Assembly (NCBI GenBank): GCA_963784195.1
Contig: CAWARA010000007.1
Location: 99,038 to 163,037, forward strand
Direction of reading: 5' to 3'
DNA from: CAVQAH01 sp963784195
GTDB taxonomy: Bacteria; Acidobacteriota; Vicinamibacteria; Vicinamibacterales; 2-12-FULL-66-21
DNA length: 64,000 bases
Shown: piece after piece, positions 56,991 to 64,000 of the stretch
Position numbering within the stretch: the first letter of the stretch is position 1
Layout: each line of letters begins with the position of its first letter
Notes under the pieces: model-generated
Databases searched by the model: none
Seen by the model: only the letters and a program-made list of their open reading frames with translations
What the model was told of the DNA's origin: nothing
Made by a program: the position numbers and the translations under genes

Positions 56991-57203
56991 ATGGTTGCCC
57001 TCGGGTCGCAGGCGGCGTATCTTCAGTCTCTTCCTTTAGAGGGCACACCGTTGATATCAGCAGCACTGTTTGCGGCAGCCGTTGCGCTGGCGATGATCCT
57101 CGCCGGCATGTTCGCGGCGTCACGACGGTCGACGCCCAGTTCAGAGAATCTTGGCACCGTCAGCGATCGATGGCTGGCCGTGCATCGTACGGAACACCGA
57201 TGA
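56991..57203 (+). CDS. Small single-pass membrane protein
   Basis: 70 residues (MVALGSQAAYLQSLPLEGTP...) with one strong membrane segment (LISAALFAAAVALAMILAGM) and a polar C-terminal tail. Its stop overlaps the start of the HTH gene (ATGA), which argues for translational coupling. Not a recognised family. Confidence 0.45.
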   Translation: MVALGSQAAYLQSLPLEGTPLISAALFAAAVALAMILAGMFAASRRSTPSSENLGTVSDRWLAVHRTEHR

Positions 57204-57806
57204 CCATCTCCCCGCAAGCCTTTGGGCGGCGCCTGCAACTGGCCCGCGAGCGCCTCGGCATCCCGATCGAGGCGATTGCAGAATCGACAAAAATCAAGCG
57301 GTCCCTCCTCAGCCGATCTCGAGCGCGGCGACGTCTCGAAATGGCCGCTCGGCATCTACCGCCGCGCGTTCGTTCGTGAATACGCGGCCACCATCGGACT
57401 GCCCGCCGACGACATCGTTTCAGAGTTCGTCGAGCTCTTTCCGGAGGAAGGCGCGCCGCCCACCGCGCGCGCCGGGCTCACGCCCCGGCCACGCGAACTG
57501 CGATTGACGATGGCTTCTAACCCGAATCAGGCAGCCATCGGCGCGCTGGGGAGGCTCGCCGTCGCGATCGTCGAGCTCAGTGTGGTCCTGGGTCTGGGAT
57601 GGGTGGTGGCGCGGTTCAGCGGGTGGGGGTTCTGGAGCGTCAGTGGCGCGATTGCGTTGGTGTATTACCCTCTCGCCGCGGTGTGCACTACTCGTGTGCT
57701 GGCGTTCGGGTTGCCGGCGCTGTTCGTTTCGTCAGGTGGTCCGTCACTTCGTGAGTTGATCCAGCTCGCGCTTCATCGGACGCCAGTTCAGAGCGCCGAT
57801 AAGTAG
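57200..57806 (+). pseudogene. RodZ-like HTH protein with C-terminal membrane segments, frameshifted
   Basis: Starts at ATG 57200 (MTISPQAFGRRLQLARERLG). An HTH_25/RodZ-type helix-turn-helix (IEAIAESTKIKRSLL; LERGDVSKWPLGIYRRAFVR) is interrupted by one extra base at 57309-57315 and continues in another frame. After the HTH come YAATIGLPADDIVSEFVELF and two or three hydrophobic segments (VELSVVLGLGWVVARFSG; SGAIALVYYPLAAV). RodZ links MreB to the membrane in cell-shape control, but short HTH-plus-membrane proteins of this kind in Acidobacteriota have no shown role. About 202 residues when repaired. Confidence 0.7.
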
Positions 57807-57937
57807 GTGGCGTGAGGAGCGGAATTACCGCGAGTCCCTCGCTGACTACCCTCCTCGGCGTCGTCCGGGTGGATAGTGGTTTGTGGGTCAGGTGTGGCGG
57901 ACGCCGCGGGTCGAGTAGTGTGGGATAATTGCCGGGT

Positions 57938-58014
57938 CGGGGCGTAGCGCAGCCTGGTAGCGCACCTGCCTTGGGCGCAGGGGGTCGCTGGTTCGAATCC
58001 AGTCGCCCCGACCA
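57938..58014 (+). tRNA. tRNA-Pro(UGG)
   Basis: 77 nt with full cloverleaf. Acceptor cggggcg pairs with cgccccg, D-arm agcgcagcctggtagcgc, anticodon stem cctgc/gcagg with loop cttgggc (anticodon TGG at 57972-57974), T-arm with ttcgaat, and an encoded CCA end. The opposite-strand ORF across it is a shadow. Confidence 0.95.
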
Positions 58015-58444
58015 CTTTTCGCCGGGGTAACACCGGGGTAACGCGGCGAACGCTTATCACGTGTGTCGATGCCCATCCGCGACGTAAAAGACGCGGTGAG
58101 CACGTTCAGCGCGCGATCTACGCTTCGCCACGATCCGCGTCAATCAGTTCGGCAACGTGCCTCGGGAGAGCCGGATGTCCGGCCAATCCTCGGTGGGTCG
58201 CCGGCTAGGGGTCCTCACGGGGTCGTCGTTCGAGTTTCTCGGCGCACGCCGCACGGCCTTGATCGAACCGTCCCAAGCCAAAAAAGATCTACCAGCCGAC
58301 GAAATGCCGCGATTAGACGGCTGTTGACCCATCGAAAACGGGCAAGTACGCTGACACCAGGCGGGCAGATCGTCTAAGCAGGAAAGACATCCCTCTCTAG
58401 GACGACGTGAGCGCGCGGGCTCGCGTCCTGCTGCAGAGGGAGTT

Positions 58445-58472
58445 GCGGGTTCGATTCCCGCTCGGTCCACCA
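58445..58472 (+). other. tRNA-like 3' end (possible attachment-site remnant)
   Basis: gcgggttcgattcccgc is a perfect T-arm, followed by tcggtccacca with CCA. The upstream 45 bases do not fold into a convincing rest of a tRNA; only four of seven acceptor pairs form with ggacgac at 58400. Such 3' ends are left or regenerated when elements integrate in tRNA genes. The remainder of 58015-58499 holds a short gccggggtaacaccggggt repeat and no gene. Confidence 0.5.
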
Positions 58473-58499
58473 ACAGCATCAGCACTGCGAGACAATTCA

Positions 58500-59438
58500 A
58501 TGACGGCGGCAGTGGCGTGGGTTCGCACAATCCATTCCTGCGAAGAGCTCATTTTCGCAGCGGATAGCCGCTTATCCGGAGGTGCTCGAACCTTTGACTA
58601 CTGCGCGAAGATTGTGACCCTACCGCGCTCCGATTGCGCGATTGCTTTCGCTGGCCAGACGGACAACGCCTATCCGATGATGCATCAGCTCGCGTTAGCG
58701 ATCGACGCCTTCGGACCGCTGAGAGACCGCGCGATGGACATTCGCCAGGTGCGAACCCACGCGATCAGAATTTTCGACAGCATGGCATCGTCGATCAGAA
58801 GCGATTTCGAATCTGAGCGCGTCCCCGACGGTGTCTCTTTCTTGTTCGGTGGGTATTCTTGGGTGGACAAGCGATTCTTCATCTGGAATATCCACTTCTC
58901 CAAGGAACGTGAGGGTTTCGTTGCGACTGCCGCCGTCCAATTGGCGACGAATCGCGGGGCCGGCAAGGTGTTCATCGCGGGGCCGGACCGCGTGGCCGAA
59001 AGCAGTAGTAGATCTCTCGGCGCGGTGTGTTTCGCCGGAGATCAGGGCCCGGAGGCTTCACGTCGCCTGCTTTCGATGATGACTTCACGGTATGCGGCAG
59101 ACGCTTCGCTGTTCGAGACAGGGCATCTGGACTGGGAACCATTCGAGGTTGTGTTCGGGATGCTTCAGGATCCAAAGAAATCGCACACGATTGGTGGTGC
59201 GCCGCAGCTCGTAAAAGTATATCAGCACATGAATACGCAACCGTTCGCCGTCAACTGGCCTGTTGGCGGCGGACATCAAGTATTTCTTCAGGGACGACCG
59301 CTGCTTGGTTACGAGAACGTTGATTTGTGGATCATGGATCCAGAGACGCTCAGGACAGCCCGATTCGGAAGGAACAATCGTGCTGTGGGTTCTGCCGAGC
59401 CGTTAGCTGCAGGCGCCGCGTCGCCGCCCGAAGGATGA
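58500..59438 (+). CDS. Proteasome-like Ntn-hydrolase candidate
   Basis: 312 residues from ATG 58500 (MTAAVAWVRTIHSCEELIFA). After Met removal Thr would be N-terminal. ELIFAADSRLSGG is followed by a Lys (DYCAKIVTLP) and AIAFAGQTDNAYPM, the order Thr-Asp-Lys-Gly seen in proteasome-beta/HslV-type Ntn hydrolases. FLFGGYSWVDKRF and a non-homologous C-terminal third follow. No ribosome binding site is obvious. The family is hypothetical to me and the assignment rests on motif order only. It is the first gene of the island-like region after the tRNAs. Not broken, unlike the two genes after it. Confidence 0.55.
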   Translation: MTAAVAWVRTIHSCEELIFAADSRLSGGARTFDYCAKIVTLPRSDCAIAFAGQTDNAYPMMHQLALAIDAFGPLRDRAMDIRQVRTHAIRIFDSMASSIRSDFESERVPDGVSFLFGGYSWVDKRFFIWNIHFSKEREGFVATAAVQLATNRGAGKVFIAGPDRVAESSSRSLGAVCFAGDQGPEASRRLLSMMTSRYAADASLFETGHLDWEPFEVVFGMLQDPKKSHTIGGAPQLVKVYQHMNTQPFAVNWPVGGGHQVFLQGRPLLGYENVDLWIMDPETLRTARFGRNNRAVGSAEPLAAGAASPPEG

Positions 59439-59680
59439 ACGATGCTCCCACTCTCGACAACCCGTGCACTCTCAACGCATCGTTCGCAGGGGCTCCGAAA
59501 ATACAATCGCTCAGTATGAGCACCCTTTCGTTCAGGCGATGACCAGCACCAATGGGACAATGGCCATCAGCAGGTCGAAACGGGGCCCGCGTTTCGCTTC
59601 CGGCAGAACGTAGGGCTACATGCGCACGGACTCCCGAATCGAATCAGGAGGGCCCGGAGCTGGCCCTAAGACTTCCTCAA

Positions 59681-60348
59681 ATGGATACGACGCTCGCAAC
59701 TGAGATGATCGCGCTGATTCGCGAGGAGCGGACTCGAAGAGTCAATGCCTTGCGGTCCGAAGATCCGGATTATGCCTCGATCGGTGGCTCTTCACCGACG
59801 AGCCCTTCATCAATGAGTTGTCCCTGATGCTACTCGTCTCTATACGGCATCAACTGGAACGAGAGCTGGTTCGGCTAGCTGCAAGAGCTAGCGGGAACGC
59901 CGAAGAAATTGGCGGAGATGAATATCGTGACCGTGTCGAACAGGAACGAGAGCGTCTTCACAGCAAGGACGGCTGGAAGAGACTGATCGCCAAACTGAAT
60001 CTGGCGTCGTTTCCAGAGTGGCACACTTCTTTGAAGACGCTTCAGCTCTTGGCAAACAACTATAAGCATGACATCTCGTCCAGCGTTGGCGGTGATCTTC
60101 TCGAACACCTCAACCTCGACCCGATCGTGAGCCACTCCCCCACAGTCAGGTACGCATCACTGCCAGAAAGCCATCATTTCCGCGAAGCTCTCGCCGTGTC
60201 GTTGAATCTGCAAGCCGATGCCGACTACGCAGCGATAGCGGAAGAATTCTTGTCACAGGCCAGTCGCTTCCTCGCTAAGGTCGAAAAGCAGCCTGGACTG
60301 GACACAGTCAAGTGGGGACCAGTGTCCCTGACCGATTTCGTTGGATAG
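59681..60348 (+). pseudogene. Unknown protein, frameshifted
   Basis: ATG 59681 opens MDTTLATEMIALIREERTRR. At about 59775-59785 the frame must change to continue as RWLFTDEPFINELSLMLLVS and IRHQLERELVRLAARASGNA. Repaired length is about 222 residues, mostly helical and soluble, with a charged central part (YRDRVEQERERLHSKDGW). No family recognised. Base composition is less GC-rich than the NRPS region, in keeping with the island. Confidence 0.55.
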
Positions 60349-60392
60349 AGAATGTTCGTCATCAGTCAGCGGCGACTATTCGGACTCGTCCA

Positions 60393-61812
60393 ATGAAGCG
60401 CCAGAAGAACCGAGCTCCTCGGCAAGAAACCTCCAGTCCGCGGAAGCTCGGATGCCCGATACCGAGCACGCATAGCCGCTTACAGCAGGCACATCGCTTA
60501 TGGCACCAAGCCGCGGACTCCTACACTTGATCCGTTGGGCTTTCGGGCCAATCTCAATTCGACGCTGGAGTCGTTTCGGAGCGTGACCTGGGTTCTTCAG
60601 AATGAGCGCCGGGCGATCGAAGGATTCAAGGAGTGGTATGAGGGCTGGCGAAGAGCGGATGCGCAACGACCCGATCATGCGCTGGCTGGTTGAAGCCCGT
60701 AATAAGGTGATCAAGCAAGGCGAGCTTCAGGCTCGCAGGACCTGCTCGAGCGACAATTCGCTCGTTACGACGACCATGCCATCCTCGAGCTGGAAGTCTC
60801 GCCGATCGCCGAGACGCAGATGATCGCCGCCGATATCGCGAAGAATCGTCTGTCCCAGTTGCCGCCGCAAATCAGGAGCGGCGCCTTTTTGACAGTTGAA
60901 CGACGGTGGGTTGTAGAGGATCTACCGGACCACGAACTGCTTGAGGCACTGAGCCACTGCTATGGAGTGCTCAGTCAGGTCGTCGCTGAGGCACACGAAC
61001 GAGCTAATGCCAGATTTGTTGTGTGCGACGCGAATACTGGGGAGGTGAACATACCGACCAAGCACCTAGGCGGCAAACTGCCGTGCATGGTATTGGACCG
61101 CGATCATCGAACTGTTCTGGTTTCGCTCGCCTCGGTAAGCTGTGACTCCATACAACGAATTCGTCAAGTCGATCCCGACGAGGGCGACAAGGTGGCCAAG
61201 CGTTATGGCCTCACACGTAAGTCCAAAGAACACCAAGAATCTCGCGGCGAGACAACTCCTGACGATCTCGCACGAACCCTACTCCACGCAGCCCAGAAGA
61301 TGTTGGCGAAAGACAAGCGACTGCTATCCATGGCTTGGGTGCGCCGTGCAGATGGGCAATGGATGCCACATGCGCTACAACCGCCTGAGGACGATGCTGA
61401 CAAGGCTATCCTGATGTACCTGCTGGCGCGTCACGTGGAGCGCGACGGCGCAACTGCCGTCGTGCACATTGGTGAGGTATGGATTGGAACTCGAGAAAGC
61501 GCAGCGAAAGGCATTCGGCCCACCGATGCACCGGATCGCAGTGAAGGAATTCTGGCAACGATTCTTGTGGAGGGTGAGCCCCCTCGCGCTCTAGCCGTGC
61601 GGTTCAGCCGGTCGCTCTTTGGCAAAATCACCTTCGGGGAGGTCGACGAGATTCGAAATCCCCGCCGAACTTGGGTCTGTCGCACCGATTCTGAGAGCCT
61701 GGCGCCGGCGGAAAAAGCCCGACGGCGACCCACTTGGAGGCCGGCCCGACAATGTTCATCACGACGATTCCACATCATCGTGAAATCCCTTGCCGGTGGC
61801 GCCGAATCCTGA
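60393..61812 (+). pseudogene. Unknown protein with at least three frameshifts
   Basis: From ATG 60393 (MKRQKNRAPRQETSSP) the coding line crosses frames at about 60526 (extra T), 60647 (extra C) and 60735. It joins LGFRANLNSTLESFRSVTW, IMRWLVEARNKVIKQG and DHAILELEVSPIAETQMIAA, then runs intact from 60820 to 61812. The protein would be about 470 residues. I recall similar uncharacterised proteins in other bacteria, with no function. The final 80 residues become Arg/Pro-rich, which may reflect another lesion. The gap 61813-62035 holds no gene. Confidence 0.55.
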
Positions 61813-62035
61813 ATCTATCGGCCTTCCGCCGTAGCCGCTCACCGAGTCCCGTCAACGTCATTACCTGAAGCCGCTTCGCGGTCTTGATGATTCGGGCTGA
61901 GGATTCAGCGCCGCCTCATACGGTAGAGTCCCCGCTCAGCTGCGCGCGCCGTTTTGGCGATGCCGCTCAAGGTTCGAGAGACAAGGGGGACGTTCTTCAG
62001 TAGCGAAAGGATCAGACCGATAATCGTCAAGTCCT

Positions 62036-63301
62036 CAGGCTGCTGAAATAGTGACTGTTAAAGGGATCGACACGGTGATCGCCTCGTACTACCATGCTCC
62101 CACTTGTCCTGAAGGGAGCGACACGATGCGCGGATCTGACGAGCAGCCCGGTTATCTGTTTAGTTACGTCTCGGCGGAAGCCCGGGTGCCCGAGGATCAT
62201 CCGCTCCGACCGGTTCGCGCGATTGTGGATGCCGCCTTGCGGCAGCTGTCGCCGCGGTTCGACACGCTGTATGTCAAGTTTGGGCGTCCGTCGATTGCGC
62301 CGGAGAAGTTGCTGCGCGCCTTGCTGCTGCAGGTGCTCTACACGATCCGGAGCGAGCGGCAGCTGGTCGAGCAGTTGCAATACAACCTGCTGTTTCAGTG
62401 GTTTGTCGGCCTGTCGCTCGATGACGCCATCTGGGATGCGACGACGTTCACGAAGAATCGGGATCGCTTGCTCACCGGCGAGATCGCCGAGGCGTTCTTC
62501 CAGGAAGTGCTGGCCCAGGTGCGCGCCCAGGGACTGTTGTCGGCTGAGCATTTCACCGTCGACGGCACCTTGGTGGAAGCGTGGGCGAGCCAGAAGAGTT
62601 TCCGTCCGCGTGCGGACGACGAGCCGCGCCCGCCGGCGGGCGGGAATCCCGACGTGAATTTTCGCGGCGCGCCGCGACGGAATGCCACGCATCAATCGAC
62701 GACCGATCCCGACGCGCGCCTGGCGAGGAAAGGGCCGGGGCGCGAAGCGAAACTCAGTTATGCCGGGCACGTGTTGATGGAGAATCGGCACGGCTTCGTC
62801 GTCGACACGCGGCTGACGCCGGCCGATGGCTACGCGGAAATTGACGCCGCGTTGATCATGCTCGAGGCGTTGCCGGCGCGCGACGGGGTCACGGTCGCCG
62901 CCGACAAGGCGTACGACGCGGCGCGGTTTGTCGAGGAGTGTCGGCAGATGGGCATTACGCCGCACGTCGCGCAGAAGCCCCACAGTGCGATCGATGCGCG
63001 CACCACGCGGCACCCGGGCTACACCATCAGTCAGCGCCGGCGCAAACGGGTCGAGGAAATCTTCGGCTGGATGAAAACGACCGGGCTGTTGCGCAAGCTG
63101 CGCCACTGCGGCGGGCCGCTCGTCGCGTGGATCTTCACCTTCACCGCGGCGGCCTACAACCTGGTGCGCCTGCGGACCCTGCTCGCCGCCTCGGCCTGAG
63201 CCGACGCGGCGATGAGCAACCGCGGCAACGAATGATCGGCCAGTGAGGTAGAACATGCGAATGGAAGCCGGACTTTTTTCTCTTACTTTTTCAGTGCCCT
63301 G
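62036..63301 (+). mobile_element. IS5-family-like insertion sequence
   Basis: Imperfect ends caggctgctgaaatagtgac (62036-62055) and cttactttttcagtgccctg (63282-63301) are inverted relatives sharing CAGG and CTGAAA-AGT. They enclose one transposase gene, and about 1.27 kb fits an IS5-type element. No clear target duplication could be read at the flanks (cct versus cta), so the exact ends are provisional. Confidence 0.65.
62126..63199 (+). CDS. IS5-family DDE transposase
   Basis: 357 residues from ATG 62126 (MRGSDEQPGYLFSYVSAEAR), preceded by a gaagggagcg ribosome binding site; the longer form from 62051 would use part of the element end. The N-terminal domain (FGRPSIAPEKLLRALLLQVL) is followed by the DDE triad: Asp in HFTVDGTLVEAWAS, Asp in TVAADKAYDAARF and Glu in RKRVEEIFGWMKTTG. 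Intact and probably functional. It catalyses cut-and-paste movement of the surrounding element. Confidence 0.9.
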   Translation: MRGSDEQPGYLFSYVSAEARVPEDHPLRPVRAIVDAALRQLSPRFDTLYVKFGRPSIAPEKLLRALLLQVLYTIRSERQLVEQLQYNLLFQWFVGLSLDDAIWDATTFTKNRDRLLTGEIAEAFFQEVLAQVRAQGLLSAEHFTVDGTLVEAWASQKSFRPRADDEPRPPAGGNPDVNFRGAPRRNATHQSTTDPDARLARKGPGREAKLSYAGHVLMENRHGFVVDTRLTPADGYAEIDAALIMLEALPARDGVTVAADKAYDAARFVEECRQMGITPHVAQKPHSAIDARTTRHPGYTISQRRRKRVEEIFGWMKTTGLLRKLRHCGGPLVAWIFTFTAAAYNLVRLRTLLAASA

Positions 63302-63373
63302 CTAGTGTCCTGAGCGCGAAGATTGTGAAATAACTGGCGCAGCTCCGTCGTCCTCGTCTACAAGGAGGCGAGT

Positions 63374-64000
63374 ATGGCTCGGACCAAAAGTGGCGCTGAT
63401 TCTCACGGACGACGAACGCGTGCAACTCGACTCGTTGGCCCATCGCTCGCGCACGGCGCCGCACCTCGCGCGGCGTGCACGGATCATCCTCGCGTGCGCC
63501 GAGGGCCTCGACAACCGTGTCGTAGCCAGGCGACTGCGGATGTCGGAGGTCACCGTCTGCAAGTGGCGCGGCCGGTTCATTCGCGAGCGGCTGGACGGGT
63601 TGTATGACGAGCCCCGGCCCGGTGCGCCACGCCGGGTCAGTGACTCGCAAGTCGAGCAGGTAATGGTACGGACCCTCGAAGAGACGCCGCGGGGCGAGAC
63701 GCACTGGAGCAGCCCGACATGGCCAAAGCGAGCGGGTTGGGCGCACGACGATTCAACAAATCTGGCGCGCCTTGGCCTGCAGCCGCATCGCACCGAGACG
63801 TTCAAGCTGTCGACCGATCCGTGCTGATCGAGAAAGTCGGGACATCGTCGGACTCTACATGCAGCCGCCGACGCGCGCCGTCGTGTTCTGTGTGGACGAA
63901 AAATGCCAGATTCAAGCGTTGGACCGCACGCAACCGGTGCTGCCGATGCGCCCGGGCCAGGTCGAGCGTCGCACGCACGACTACCGGCGGCATGGGACCA
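63374..64000 (+). pseudogene. IS630-family transposase, multiply frameshifted, continues past the window
   Basis: ATG 63374 follows a strong AAGGAGG. After a frame change near 63385 the N-terminal HTH part is LILTDDERVQLDSLAHRS, RRLRMSEVTVCKWRGRF and LYDEPRPGAPRRVSD. Further frame changes occur around 63710-63760 and 63820. The catalytic start VVFCVDEKCQIQALDRTQPV and RRTHDYRRHGT appear at 63880-64000. The order and motifs are those of IS630-family transposases. With at least three indels it is inactive unless errors explain them. Its left end is probably near 63305, directly beside the IS5-type element. Confidence 0.8.

Noticed and set aside
58400..58472. Complete second tRNA gene
   Set aside because: T-arm and CCA are perfect, but the acceptor has three mismatches and the anticodon arm does not form, so only a tRNA-like 3' end is reported.

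Overview
The window looks like chromosomal DNA of a soil Acidobacteriota, most likely class Vicinamibacteria. This is inferred from gene content: Oar-like TonB receptors, a VWFA-related Acidobacterial protein, DUF1080, UPF0182, GMC oxidoreductase with gluconate-dehydrogenase subunit 3, a PadR regulator and abundant palindromic interspersed repeats. GC is high except in the last 6 kb. At least nine genes outside the insertion sequences are split by single-base indels, mostly one extra base. I annotate these as frameshifted genes; they may be sequencing errors or real decay.

1-28 kb is mainly secreted and sugar metabolism. Present are a DUF885 peptidase-like protein, Gfo/Idh oxidoreductases, sugar-phosphate isomerases, a DUF1080 (3-keto-disaccharide hydrolase) protein, a nucleoside/sugar-type MFS permease, and a GMC dehydrogenase with its Tat-type small subunit and a c-type cytochrome. 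Together these are the parts of an oxidative 3-keto-glycoside route. Also here are a broken Oar-like TonB receptor with an unknown secreted partner, a membrane spermidine-synthase-like protein, UPF0182, a LIC_10091-like protein, a PadR remnant and a VWA protein.

28-32 kb has an FAD monooxygenase, an ECF sigma factor with a cupin anti-sigma, and a repeat-rich stretch.

32.7-47.2 kb is the highlight: an unusual nonribosomal peptide synthetase (NRPS) locus bracketed by about 1 kb direct repeats. It encodes a Sfp-type phosphopantetheinyl transferase, a HupE-like membrane protein, a free carrier protein, and a stand-alone adenylation enzyme with an acyl-CoA-dehydrogenase-like flavoenzyme (the trio known from prolyl-carrier oxidation to pyrrole or pyrroline starters). 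Three NRPS subunits follow. The first adenylation domain (Asn-like code) is interrupted between motifs A8 and A9 by a zinc-finger PP-loop ATPase domain resembling N-acetyl-sugar amidotransferases. The second is interrupted at the same point by a guanidinoacetate-methyltransferase-like domain and then split onto a separate polypeptide carrying A9-A10, carrier protein and a Cys-nucleophile thioesterase. An inferred product is a pyrrole/pyrroline-acyl dipeptide modified by amidine (or thioamide) formation and methylation.

48-55 kb carries a TonB receptor, a divergent RegB/RegA-like redox two-component pair and a PAS/GAF histidine kinase. 55-58 kb has repeats, several small hydrophilic or membrane proteins, a frameshifted RodZ-like HTH protein and tRNA-Pro(UGG). 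From about 58 kb to the end there is an island-like stretch: a tRNA-like 3' end, a proteasome-like Ntn-hydrolase candidate, two broken unknown genes, an IS5-family element and a degraded IS630-family transposase.
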